This document shows positions 41,809-50,036 of a stretch of DNA of 64,000 nt, in pieces (within the stretch, counting starts at the first letter, position 1; the number at the start of each line of letters is the position of its first letter). The notes beneath the pieces were generated by a model. That model searched no databases, had not been told where the DNA came from, and saw only the letters and a list, made by a program, of their open reading frames with translations. Source of the stretch: Pseudomonadota bacterium (GTDB lineage Bacteria; Pseudomonadota; Alphaproteobacteria; Sphingomonadales; Sphingomonadaceae); the NCBI GenBank assembly GCA_023433445.1, contig JAEZCS010000107.1, positions 1 to 64,000 on the forward strand, read 5' to 3'. The translations under genes and the position numbers were made by a program.

Positions 41809-43548
41809 TCAATCCTTCAGAAAATCATCGTTATAGTTGCTATAACCACACATGACTTCGGTATAGCCGCCAAGTGGCGGGTCGCTGTATTTGGCGGCTT
41901 CCTTGAACCAGAGATCCTGCATCATTTTTAACCGATCGGGGTAACGCGCGGACAGATCGGTTGATTCGGAGAAATCCTGCGCCAGGTTGAACAGCATCCA
42001 GCGGGATTGCTCTTGTGGGGTGCCGCATTTCCGCATCGCTACCGCTCGCCAGTCGCCGAAACGGATCGCCCGATTACCCCGCAACTCGAAGAATTGCACG
42101 AGCCTCGGCGAGGGCGCTCTGGCGCGGGCAATTGTGCCCATCATCGACGCGCCCGCCACCGGAATTTGCGCAACACCGTCGACAGATTTCGCGAACGCCG
42201 TCCCCGCCGCCTCCACCAAGGTAGGCGCAATATCGATCACATCAACATGCTGACGGCGGATCGCGCCCGGATCGCTTATCTTTCCAGGCCAGGAGACGAC
42301 CAGCGGCACGCGCACGCCGCCCAGCCACGGCCAGACCTTGTAGCGGCGAAAAGGCGTGTTGCCCGCCATCGCCCAGGGTCGCTGATACTGCGATTGAGTC
42401 TTGTCCGTGCCGAGTTCCGCCAGACGAGCCTTCTGTTCGTGAATTGAGGGCTGCTTGCCCATAGCGTACAGCCTCTGGAAGGCGCCGGTCTGCCCGGCTT
42501 CGCCTGCCGCGCCATTGTCGGAAATCAGCATCACAAGCGTATCCTGGTCCAGACCCTGGGTCTTCAAATGATCGAGCAAGCGCCCGATCTGTTCATCCGC
42601 ATGTTCGATGAAGCCTGCATAGACTTCCATGAAGCGGGCAAAGACGGTGCGCTCATCGTCGCTCAGATCAGCCCACATCCGGTCGCCATCATTGTGCGGC
42701 GGAAGGACAGTGTCGGCGGGGATAACCCCCATCGCTTTCATCCGGTCGAACCGCTCCACCCGCAATTTGTCCCAGCCCTTGTCATAAAGGCCGGCATAGC
42801 CATCGGAATAGCGCGCGGGCACCTGGATCGGCGAATGGGCAGCGCCAAGGCCAAGATAGAGGAAGAAGGGCTTGTCCGGCGCCCTTTGATCCTGCTCGTT
42901 TATCAGCGCAATCGACTTGTCGATCAAATCTTCAGACAGATGGTATCCGGGGCGGTCCGGCCGGGGCAGCACCGTCTCATTCTCGATCAGATCGGGATGA
43001 TATTGGTCGGTCCAGCCCTTTAGGAAGCCGTAGAAATAGTCAAAACCGCGCCGCGTGGGCCAGCTGCTGTGCGGCGCGTGGGGCGCCTCCTCATAGGCGG
43101 GGGTCAGGTGCCATTTGCCCACCGCCCAGTTGCTGTAGCCCGCCTGCTTGAGCGCGGCGGGCAGCATCTGCGCATTGAGCGGGATATAGCCGCTATTCTT
43201 GTCCGCCTTTCCACCTGGTTTGACGCCAGGAAAGGGAATGTCGGCCATGCCCACGGTCTGGCTGTTGCGCCCGGTTAGCAACGCAGCACGCGTGGCCGAA
43301 CAGACCGCACGTGAATCGAACCCGGTATAGCGCAGTCCCGATTTCGCAAGCCGGTCGATATTCGGCGTACGGATTTCCCCACCAAAACAGCCAAGATCGG
43401 AAAAGCCGACGTCGTCAAGGACGATGAGGATCATGTTGGGCCGCTTCTTCGCCTTTGCCCAGCCAACACCGCCACACACCGTCAACCCTGTCGTTGTCAG
43501 CGCGGCCCGCAAAAAGCTTCGCCGGCTAGGGCGGGTAAATTCCTTCAT
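41809..43548 (-). CDS. Arylsulfatase-type sulfatase (Tat-exported)
   Basis: A 579-residue type I sulfatase. It begins with the twin-arginine signal SRRSFLRAALTTTGLTVCGG; metal Asp residues are in NMILIVLDDVGFSDLGCFGG, and the active-site signature AVCSATRAALLTGRN (about 80-95) has Cys for conversion to formylglycine. Its core reads CSATR rather than CSPSR, a known minor variant. Further motifs are VGKWHLT and VMLISDNGAAGE. It removes sulfate from an organic ester in the periplasm. Its start codon overlaps the LacI gene's stop by 4 bp, so they form one operon under the palindrome at 44629. The GH43 gene converges on its end. Confidence 0.86.
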   Translation of the reverse strand: MKEFTRPSRRSFLRAALTTTGLTVCGGVGWAKAKKRPNMILIVLDDVGFSDLGCFGGEIRTPNIDRLAKSGLRYTGFDSRAVCSATRAALLTGRNSQTVGMADIPFPGVKPGGKADKNSGYIPLNAQMLPAALKQAGYSNWAVGKWHLTPAYEEAPHAPHSSWPTRRGFDYFYGFLKGWTDQYHPDLIENETVLPRPDRPGYHLSEDLIDKSIALINEQDQRAPDKPFFLYLGLGAAHSPIQVPARYSDGYAGLYDKGWDKLRVERFDRMKAMGVIPADTVLPPHNDGDRMWADLSDDERTVFARFMEVYAGFIEHADEQIGRLLDHLKTQGLDQDTLVMLISDNGAAGEAGQTGAFQRLYAMGKQPSIHEQKARLAELGTDKTQSQYQRPWAMAGNTPFRRYKVWPWLGGVRVPLVVSWPGKISDPGAIRRQHVDVIDIAPTLVEAAGTAFAKSVDGVAQIPVAGASMMGTIARARAPSPRLVQFFELRGNRAIRFGDWRAVAMRKCGTPQEQSRWMLFNLAQDFSESTDLSARYPDRLKMMQDLWFKEAAKYSDPPLGGYTEVMCGYSNYNDDFLKD

Positions 43549-44585
43549 GAATGTTTCCTCCTGCCCGTGCTGCGCCTCACAACCAGCTCAACCGGGCAAA
43601 GCGCGGACTCGCCGCCTTGGATCAGCAACTCCACCGCCCTTTCCGCCATCAGGTCGAGCGGCTGGCGGATCGTGGTAAGCGGCGGCCAGGCGAATTGCGC
43701 GGCGGCTCCATCATCGAAGCCCGCGACGGAGAGCGCGTCGGGGACCCGCACTCCCCCCTCCTGCGCGCCGATCATCACCCCATGCGCATATTCGTCGTTG
43801 AAGGCGAAGACGGCGTCCGGCCTGTCCGTGCCGTCGAGCAGGAACCGGGCCACGGCGCGGCCCGAGAGCATGGTGGAGCCTTCCCAGCGGAACGGTGCAA
43901 GCTTCACCGCGGACGCGTCGACGCCCTTTTCGGCGAGGCATTGCAAGAAGATTTCATTACGGCGGTGGAGATAGGGCCGGCCGGGCGGCGGCGTGCATAG
44001 CCCGAAGGTCCGGTGCCCGAGCGACCAGAGATGATCGAACAGGGCGATGACCCCTGCCCGCTCATCCGCCAGAACGGCAGGCGAGCGGCCGTCAGCATCG
44101 GCGGGGGCGATCAGGACATGGGGCATGCCGTCGGCGGTCAGGCGGTCGATCAGCTGCCGGTCATTGGACAGCGGCGGGGGCAGGATGACGCCGTCGCAGC
44201 GTGTCCGGCGCAGGCTGGTTTCGTAGCGTTCGAGCGCAGAGGCGCTGCTGTCGCCATCATATTGTTCCAGCAGCAGATGATAGCCCTTGGCCGCGCAGGC
44301 CGCAGCGGCGCTGCGGAACAGGTCGGCATGATAGAGCGAGCTGTGACCGGGGAGGAAGATCGCGATCAGATAGGATTTCGCCGCCGCCAGGGACCGGGCG
44401 GCGAAATTGGGGCTGAAGCCGGTCTGCCGGATCGCGGCCTCCACCTTCTCGCGCGTCGCCTTGCTGACATGGGGATCGTTGGCGATCACCCGCGCGACCG
44501 TCTTGCCGGACACGCCCGCGAGGCGGCCGACCTCTTCCTGGGTGACTCCAGACCCTTTCCTGCGCGGAGATGCGCCTTTTTCCAT
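43545..44585 (-). CDS. LacI-family transcriptional regulator
   Basis: A 346-residue repressor-type regulator. The N-terminal HTH reads VTQEEVGRLAGVSGKTVARVIANDPHVSKATREKV (about 14-48) with hinge helix FSPNFAARSLA, then the periplasmic-binding-like sensor domain (YLIAIFLPGHSS, CDGVILPPPLSN, AVFAFNDEYAHGVMIGAQ, LSVAGFDDGAAAQF, LTTIRQP). It is divergent from a sulfatase gene and co-transcribed with another. A perfect palindrome typical of the family lies between them, so it probably represses both sulfatase operons and responds to a sugar released from a sulfated glycan. Confidence 0.88.
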   Translation of the reverse strand: MEKGASPRRKGSGVTQEEVGRLAGVSGKTVARVIANDPHVSKATREKVEAAIRQTGFSPNFAARSLAAAKSYLIAIFLPGHSSLYHADLFRSAAAACAAKGYHLLLEQYDGDSSASALERYETSLRRTRCDGVILPPPLSNDRQLIDRLTADGMPHVLIAPADADGRSPAVLADERAGVIALFDHLWSLGHRTFGLCTPPPGRPYLHRRNEIFLQCLAEKGVDASAVKLAPFRWEGSTMLSGRAVARFLLDGTDRPDAVFAFNDEYAHGVMIGAQEGGVRVPDALSVAGFDDGAAAQFAWPPLTTIRQPLDLMAERAVELLIQGGESALCPVELVVRRSTGRRKHS

Positions 44586-44628
44586 GGCTCGCTCATAGCG
44601 GGCAGCGGCAGCCCCTGTCCATCTACAT

Positions 44629-44642
44629 TGTCAGCGCTGACA
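44629..44642. promoter_or_regulatory. LacI-type operator TGTCAGCGCTGACA
   Basis: A perfect 14-bp palindrome with the central CG typical of LacI-family operators. It lies 43 bp before the LacI start and 47 bp before the GTG of the divergent sulfatase gene, well placed to repress both directions. The best-supported regulatory site in the window. Confidence 0.7.
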
Positions 44643-44689
44643 TATTTAGTTAGATAGCGACCATGACGATTATTGCAGGGAGGATTCGG

Positions 44690-46447
44690 GTGGCATCGTT
44701 ACGGCGGAAAATCATCGGTACGGCTGCGCTGATTGGTGCGGTGTGCCTGCCGATGGCTGGATCGGCACAGACACCCTCCCCCGCGCCTGCGGCGAAACAG
44801 GGCGATGCTTCGAAGTCGCGGCCACGCAACGTCATCTTCATCATATTGGATGACCTGCGCTATGACGGCATGGGCTTTCTTCAGCCGCAGATCCGCACGC
44901 CCAATATCGACAAGCTGGCAAAGAGCGGGACCTATTTTCCCAATACGGTCGTCACATCATCGCTCTGCAGCCCCAGCCGCGCGACCATCCTAACCGGCCA
45001 GACCGCTCGCAATCATGGCGTGGTCGATAACAATAACTCTTCGGAAAAGGGCCTGACCTACTTCCCAAGCTATCTGCAGAAGGTGGGCTATCAGACCGCG
45101 TTCATCGGCAAATGGCATATGGGGCAAGACAGCGACGCGCCCCGGCCGGGTTTCGACAAATGGATCAGCTTTAGCGGCCAGGGCCATTATTACCCGACCG
45201 AGGGCATTCCGGCGAAACAGGCCGCCAAGGGCCGCGTCAACATGCTGAACGTCGATGGGAACAAGGTCCCGCAACGGGGCTACATCACCGACGAGTTGAC
45301 CGACTATGCGATGAGCTGGCTGCAGAAGGAGCGCGACCCCAAAAGGCCCTTCTTCCTCTATCTGAGCCACAAGGCGGTCCATTCCGACCCGCTGCCCCCG
45401 CCCCGCTATGCGCATCAATATGACAAGGTGAACTTCAAGCTGCCCGCGAGCGCGGCGAACACGCCCGAAAATTACAAGGGCAAGCCGATGTGGGTCTATA
45501 ACCAGCGCAACAGCTGGCATGGCATCGACTTCTTCTACAATAGCGACATGAAGATGGAGGAGTATCTCCGCTATTATTACGCCACCCTGTCGGCGGTCGA
45601 TGACAGTGTGGGACGGATCATGGCCTATCTGAAGAAGCAGGGGCTGGAGAAGGATACGCTGGTCGTCTTCACGTCGGACAACGGCTATCAGATCGGCGAG
45701 CATGGGTTGATCGACAAGCGGACCGCCTATGAGCCGTCCGTTAAAGTGCCGATGATCATGGTCCAGCCGGGCACGGTGCCGGCTGGCGTCGTCAATCCGG
45801 GCCGGCTGCGCAACCTTGACTATGCGCCGACCTTCCTGGACCTGGCGGGAGCCGAGCGCCCGCCGCAGTTCGAAGGGCAAAGCGCATGGCCGCTGATCAC
45901 CGGCAAGGTCGCGGCGAAGGATTGGAAGGCGCCCGATTTCATCTATGAATATTATTGGGAATGGTCTTTCCCCATGACGCCTGGAACCTTCGCCATTCAG
46001 CGCGGGGACCTCAAATATATCCAATATTACGGCATCTACGACACGGACGAGCTCTATGATGTGGCGAAGGATCCGAACGAGATGCATAATCTGATCGACG
46101 ATCCGGCTTATGTGAACGCCAAGGTCGAGCTGCGTTCGGCCCTTTACAAGCAGTTGGCGGACCGGGACGGGCGGCACGTCATTCCCTATACGGGCCGCAT
46201 GTCCATTGGCAGCGTGCGGCGCAGGATCGGCGGCACCGACGCAGCGCCCTTTCCGCAGCAATGGTTCGTCGAGCCCAACCGCGCCGACCGGGTGGACGAT
46301 GTCGTGCCCGACGGCGGATTCAAGCAGAAGCTGCATGCGCAGGGCAAAGCCTTCCTCGACATGCCGGTCCTGGGTCAGGGCCGCAATCGGGTCGATGTGC
46401 TGGCGGCGGAGATGCAGAAGCTCCAGGAACAGAAGCCGGAGCAGTAG
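44690..46447 (+). CDS. Secreted sulfatase (CSPSR type)
   Basis: A 585-residue type I sulfatase with signal peptide MASLRRKIIGTAALIGAVCL ending GSAQ. Motifs: NVIFIILDDLRYDGMGFLQP (metal Asp pair), SLCSPSRATILTGQTARNHG (CxPxR formylglycine site), FIGKWHMGQD (Lys/His) and VVFTSDNGYQIGEHG. It resembles the N-sulfoglucosamine sulfohydrolase/iduronate or choline sulfatase-like groups used on sulfated polysaccharides. I prefer GTG 44690 because GGGAGGATTC precedes it and the product then starts with a normal signal peptide; ATG 44663 lacks a ribosome site. The formylglycine-generating enzyme gene follows after about 100 bp. Confidence 0.87.
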   Translation: MASLRRKIIGTAALIGAVCLPMAGSAQTPSPAPAAKQGDASKSRPRNVIFIILDDLRYDGMGFLQPQIRTPNIDKLAKSGTYFPNTVVTSSLCSPSRATILTGQTARNHGVVDNNNSSEKGLTYFPSYLQKVGYQTAFIGKWHMGQDSDAPRPGFDKWISFSGQGHYYPTEGIPAKQAAKGRVNMLNVDGNKVPQRGYITDELTDYAMSWLQKERDPKRPFFLYLSHKAVHSDPLPPPRYAHQYDKVNFKLPASAANTPENYKGKPMWVYNQRNSWHGIDFFYNSDMKMEEYLRYYYATLSAVDDSVGRIMAYLKKQGLEKDTLVVFTSDNGYQIGEHGLIDKRTAYEPSVKVPMIMVQPGTVPAGVVNPGRLRNLDYAPTFLDLAGAERPPQFEGQSAWPLITGKVAAKDWKAPDFIYEYYWEWSFPMTPGTFAIQRGDLKYIQYYGIYDTDELYDVAKDPNEMHNLIDDPAYVNAKVELRSALYKQLADRDGRHVIPYTGRMSIGSVRRRIGGTDAAPFPQQWFVEPNRADRVDDVVPDGGFKQKLHAQGKAFLDMPVLGQGRNRVDVLAAEMQKLQEQKPEQ

Positions 46448-46549
46448 TATCGCCAAGCCAGAGTTTCTGGACAGGAGCGCGTCCCACGCTTTTAAGGGGC
46501 GGGCGGGCTGCTTATCTTTGGCCGGTCGCGGCAACCATGTGGAGCATCG

Positions 46550-47527
46550 ATGCGTCATTCTTCCAGGCACAGGGCGATGCGGCCGTCGCGGGCCGTGCAG
46601 CCCGACACCAGCGGCATGCGCTGGGTGGAGGGCGGTACCTTTGCGATGGGATCGGAGAATTTCTATCCCGAGGAAGCGCCGGTGCGGCGGGTGCGGGTCG
46701 ATGGCTTCTGGATCGACGAGACCCCTGTCACCAATCACGAATTCGCCCGCTTCGTGGAGGCGACGGGCCATAAAACGGTCGCGGAAATCGCGCCCGATCC
46801 CAAGGATTATCCCGGCATGGCGATGGAACTGGCGCAGCCGGGATCGCTGCTGTTCCAGCGCACGGCGGGGCCAGTGGACCTTCAGGATCATAGCCAATGG
46901 TGGACCTTTGCCCTGGGCGCGGACTGGCGGCATCCGCATGGGGCCGACAGCAACCTCGACGGGCTGGAGGATCATCCGGTGGTTCATGTGACGTTCGACG
47001 ATGCGCGGGCCTATGCCAAATGGGCGGGCAAATCGCTGCCGACCGAGGCGGAATGGGAATATGCCGCGCGAGGGGGACTGGAGGGCCAGGATTATGCCTG
47101 GGGCAGCGAGCTGGCGCCCGAAGGAGCGATGCTGGCCAATTATTGGCAGGGCGCCTTTCCCTTTGCGAACACGCTGGACGATGGGTGGGAAAGAACCTCG
47201 CCCGTGCGCAGCTATCCGGCGAACGGCTTTGGTCTCTTCGACATGATCGGCAATGTGTGGGAATGGACGTCCGATTGGTACGCCCAGCCGCGAGTGGAGG
47301 CGAAGGCGCGCGGGAGTTGCTGCGTTCCCGGCAACCCCCGCGGCCCGACCCGGCATGAAAGCCTGGACCCGATGAGCGCCATCCCGCGAAAGGTGCTGAA
47401 GGGCGGATCGCATCTGTGCGCGCCCAGCTATTGCCAACGCTACCGCCCGGCCGCACGCCATGCGCAGTCGATAGAATCATCGACCAGTCATATCGGATTT
47501 CGCTGCGTGGTGCGGGCGAAGGGGTGA
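46550..47527 (+). CDS. Formylglycine-generating enzyme family (SUMF1-like) protein
   Basis: A 325-residue sulfatase-modifying enzyme that would oxidise the active-site Cys of sulfatases to formylglycine. Landmarks are MRWVEGGTFAMGSENFYPEEAPVR (about 23-46), DEFWIDETPVTNHEFARFVE-like blocks, LPTEAEWEYAARGG (about 165-178), GNVWEWTSDWY (about 238-248), and the catalytic region KGGSHLCAPSYCQRYRPAARH with both Cys residues (in LCAPSYC) that distinguish true FGE from inactive relatives. No signal peptide is evident, so it acts in the cytoplasm on nascent sulfatases before export. Located next to two sulfatase genes, its natural clients. ATG follows GGAGCATCG. Confidence 0.88.
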   Translation: MRHSSRHRAMRPSRAVQPDTSGMRWVEGGTFAMGSENFYPEEAPVRRVRVDGFWIDETPVTNHEFARFVEATGHKTVAEIAPDPKDYPGMAMELAQPGSLLFQRTAGPVDLQDHSQWWTFALGADWRHPHGADSNLDGLEDHPVVHVTFDDARAYAKWAGKSLPTEAEWEYAARGGLEGQDYAWGSELAPEGAMLANYWQGAFPFANTLDDGWERTSPVRSYPANGFGLFDMIGNVWEWTSDWYAQPRVEAKARGSCCVPGNPRGPTRHESLDPMSAIPRKVLKGGSHLCAPSYCQRYRPAARHAQSIESSTSHIGFRCVVRAKG

Positions 47528-47750
47528 GGGTGACCAGGGGGACGATTCACAACGACCTTCAGTCGTCGCAGTGGCAGTTTCGAGTAACGGATCGCCTTAT
47601 AATAGGTGCAAAATTGCGCTGCAGGGATGCTTCCGGGCAGATTGCTGATCGGCTATCCGCCGCGCACCAGCGCGATCCCACCACCTGCGCTCACGGCTGA
47701 CTGCGCACGGCCGTTTCTAGGTACCACGGCTTTGGTCGAACGACGGAGAA
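47528..47750. other. Intergenic, no gene seen
   Basis: Between the FGE gene and the tRNA scar. No supported frame or RNA. By the tRNA orientation this is the chromosomal flank of the island. Confidence 0.4.
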
Positions 47751-47795
47751 TGGTGCCGCTTACGTGACTCGAACACGTGACCCCATCATTACGAA
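47751..47795 (-). other. 3' fragment of tRNA-Thr(CGU): probable attachment-site scar
   Basis: On the minus strand, 45 nt correspond exactly to tRNA positions 32-76: anticodon loop TTCGTAA with CGT anticodon, 3' anticodon stem TGATG, T-arm ACGTG-TTCGAGT-CACGT, acceptor AAGCGGC, A73 and encoded CCA. The 5' half is absent; sequence beyond 47795 does not continue the tRNA. Integrases recombine in the anticodon loop to 3' end region and leave this kind of duplicate. By orientation the inserted element lies on the higher-coordinate side. Confidence 0.8.
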
Positions 47796-48008
47796 GGCGA
47801 CTCACGGTCTGAGCGAAAGGTGAGGTTTTCTGCCGATTTTGTTGTGAAAGCGGGAGGTAATTTCGCCTTGTCCCACGCCCTACCCAAACGCGGCGAAAAT
47901 CCTGTTTGGACCGCTTCCTAGTGAACGCACTTTGGTAGGAAGCCATTTCAGGATCCGACCTGCCCTATACCTGCATGGGCAAACCGGGCCGGGGTTAAGG
48001 GCCCGACA

Positions 48009-48390
48009 ATGACAGAGAAATTTACCTCTACCGCCGTTCAGAAATGGCTGGGGCAAGTCGGCGTGAAGACGCTCTCCATCGCGCCGGGATCGCTATAGGA
48101 AAGTGGCTATACCGATAGCTTCAACGGGTCGCTACGCGAGGAACTGCTCAGGGGCAAGTTTTCTACAGCCTCGCCAGAGCTAAGGTACTGATCGAAGCTT
48201 GGCGGCGGCATTACAACACCATCCGCCCGCATAGCAGCCCGGGCTCTCGCCCACCGGCCCCGGAAACGCCGACACCGTCATATCGCCCTCCGGTTCCGGT
48301 ACGCTCCACCTCCACATGGACCCGAGATAGGCGTAGCGGCTTTAATTCATCAACAAACCAACCGGGCCACTCGGTGGGGACAGATTAGAA
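48009..48390 (+). pseudogene. IS3-family transposase C-terminal remnant with stop and frameshift
   Basis: The plus strand reads TSTAVQKWLGQVGVKTLSIAPGSL, then a TAG in place of Trp, then ESGYTDSFNGSLREELLRGKF; a frame change gives FYSLARAKVLIEAWRRHYN, TIRPHSSPGSRPPAPETPT. This is the end of an IS3-group OrfB (the DDE Glu is in ESGY/NGSLREE). Upstream parts are missing. The 3' end after about 48330 probably includes the IS right inverted repeat. The 47796-48008 stretch holds no clear gene. Confidence 0.8.
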
Positions 48391-48466
48391 CTGCAGCACA
48401 AATACCAGCCAGCATGCTGTTGACCTTAATTGACTTTCGGAGCTGCATTGTTCAGCTTCTTGAGAT

Positions 48467-48976
48467 ATGTCGCAGGAGCAGCCTAAGACTGCCAAGTCCA
48501 TCCTCCCGAAAGCTATAAGCCTGCGCCCTGCCCTTACACGGTTTTTAGCACGCAGATTGCCCGCGTCGGATGTTGAGGATGTGCTCCAAGACATCTTCGT
48601 CAACTTAGCAAAATCGAAATCCAGTGCAGGTGTGGAGAATGCCCAAGCATATCTATTCCGGGTCGCCGTAAACGCGGTGGCCGCACATGCACGAAGGAGC
48701 CGCACCTCCCCTCACCTTGTTGCGAGCGATTTAAAAGAGCCAACTGATGAGGGACTCAGCGTCGAGCGCATCCTTATATCTCGCCAAGAACTGGACGCCG
48801 TGAGGCAAGACATCCTTGCCCTGCCCGAACGAACCCGAGATGTCTTCATGCTGCACCGTTTCGAGGAGATGAGCTATCCGGAGATTGCCGAGAGGCTGAG
48901 CATATCGGTCAGTGCTGTTGAAAAACACATGATGAAGGCGCTGCGGCGTGTGCTCGAGGCGGCTAACCGGCGATGA
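48467..48976 (+). CDS. ECF RNA polymerase sigma factor (FecI-like)
   Basis: A 169-residue sigma factor. Region 2: LTRFLARRLPASDVEDVLQDIFVNLAK and NAQAYLFRVAVNAVAAHARRSR (about 22-80). Region 4: LPERTRDVFMLHRFEEMSYPEIAERLSISVSAVEKHMMKALRRVLEA (about 118-164). Its stop overlaps the next gene's start by 4 bp (ATGA), coupling it to FecR. It should drive the TonB receptor at 50037. It shares the VEKHMMKAL end with the sigma at 7923-8513 but differs elsewhere; the two systems are separate members of the same class. Confidence 0.88.
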   Translation: MSQEQPKTAKSILPKAISLRPALTRFLARRLPASDVEDVLQDIFVNLAKSKSSAGVENAQAYLFRVAVNAVAAHARRSRTSPHLVASDLKEPTDEGLSVERILISRQELDAVRQDILALPERTRDVFMLHRFEEMSYPEIAERLSISVSAVEKHMMKALRRVLEAANRR

Positions 48977-49965
48977 CCCAAACATATTTCTCGAGCGCTG
49001 AAGAAGGCGCCGCCTATTGGTTCGCCAAGATGCGAGAAGGCCCGTTAAATGCTACCGATTGGCATCACTATAAGATTTGGCATGCCGCCGCCGAAAATGC
49101 ACGTGCCCTGGGTAAACTGAATTGCCTCTTTGATCAAATTGGAGGCCTCGCAGACGACGAACCAATTGCTCGAGCTCGGGCGAGCGCATTGCATCGGGGC
49201 CGCCAACCTCTGCGCAGGCGTATGATCCCCGCCCTAGCCGCCTCGGCCATAATGGTCTGCATCCTTGGATGGTGGGCGGCAAAGGATAGCCTCCGTTCTA
49301 AGGGCTTCGTTCTCGAGGAAACTCTTGCTACCCGGCACGCGCAAGGGGTGACCGCGACTCTTAGTGATGGGAGCAAAGTCACACTGGATGCTGATACAGA
49401 AATGACCGTTCGCATCGGGGATAACGCCAGGAATATTAGGATCAGCCGGGGCCGCGCGTTTTTTGAGGTCGCAAAGGACAAAAAGCGGCCGTTCCTAGTT
49501 GAAACGTCGTTCGGTGCTGTAAGGGCAACCGGCACAGCGTTTTCGGTGAGCACACGACAAGCTGCGCTCGAAGTCGTATTGCTTCAAGGTGGGGTCCAAG
49601 TTTTTCTGCGCCAATATGCAAAGAAATCGAGCTCCGCAGCGCCAATCGATATGAAGCCGGGCACTAGGTTGAGGGCCAGCGCCGATGGGTGGACGCTCAA
49701 AACCGCGCCCGCCGAAAATCTAACTGCTTGGACACACGGTTTTATTGTGTTCGACGATACGCCATTGAATGAGGCTGTAGCCGAGATGAACCTTTATGCT
49801 GGACGTAAAATCGTCCTGATCAAGGGTTCGCAATTCCGATCAATCAGTGGCACATTTCAAGCCGGACGCCAGGATGATTTCGCCTCTGCGCTCGCCGCTT
49901 ACGGATTGGCCCGTATTGAACTGAAAACAGACGATGAAATCATCCTAGCTCCCACCCCTCAATAA
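48973..49965 (+). CDS. FecR-family transmembrane regulator
   Basis: A 330-residue protein. The N-terminal cytoplasmic part (AAYWFAKMREGPLNATDWHHYKIW, about 13-36) is DUF4880-like; one membrane helix at about 75-95 (IPALAASAIMVCILGWWAA); the periplasmic FecR domain contains GVTATLSDGSKVTLDADTEM and GRAFFEVAKDKKRPFLVETSFGAVRATGTAFSV; a C-terminal STN-contact domain has TPLNEAVAEMNLYAGRKIVL. It should sense the occupied receptor at 50037-52481 and release or activate the sigma factor. Codon use is less GC-biased than in the left half of the window. Confidence 0.86.
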   Translation: MTQTYFSSAEEGAAYWFAKMREGPLNATDWHHYKIWHAAAENARALGKLNCLFDQIGGLADDEPIARARASALHRGRQPLRRRMIPALAASAIMVCILGWWAAKDSLRSKGFVLEETLATRHAQGVTATLSDGSKVTLDADTEMTVRIGDNARNIRISRGRAFFEVAKDKKRPFLVETSFGAVRATGTAFSVSTRQAALEVVLLQGGVQVFLRQYAKKSSSAAPIDMKPGTRLRASADGWTLKTAPAENLTAWTHGFIVFDDTPLNEAVAEMNLYAGRKIVLIKGSQFRSISGTFQAGRQDDFASALAAYGLARIELKTDDEIILAPTPQ

Positions 49966-50036
49966 TTATTTGCACAATGAGGTGAGGGGATTCCACTCTC
50001 CCGCATCTTCTCAAATGATAAACATGGGAGGAAGGG

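Noticed and set aside
44990..47461. An 823-codon open frame antisense to the sulfatase and FGE genes
   Set aside because: It runs opposite to two well-supported genes, has no family motifs and is explained by high-GC codon bias that removes stops on the other strand.
47653..47946. A 97-codon minus-strand frame over the tRNA fragment
   Set aside because: It reads straight through the tRNA-Thr remnant, which explains the sequence; the protein text is not coherent.
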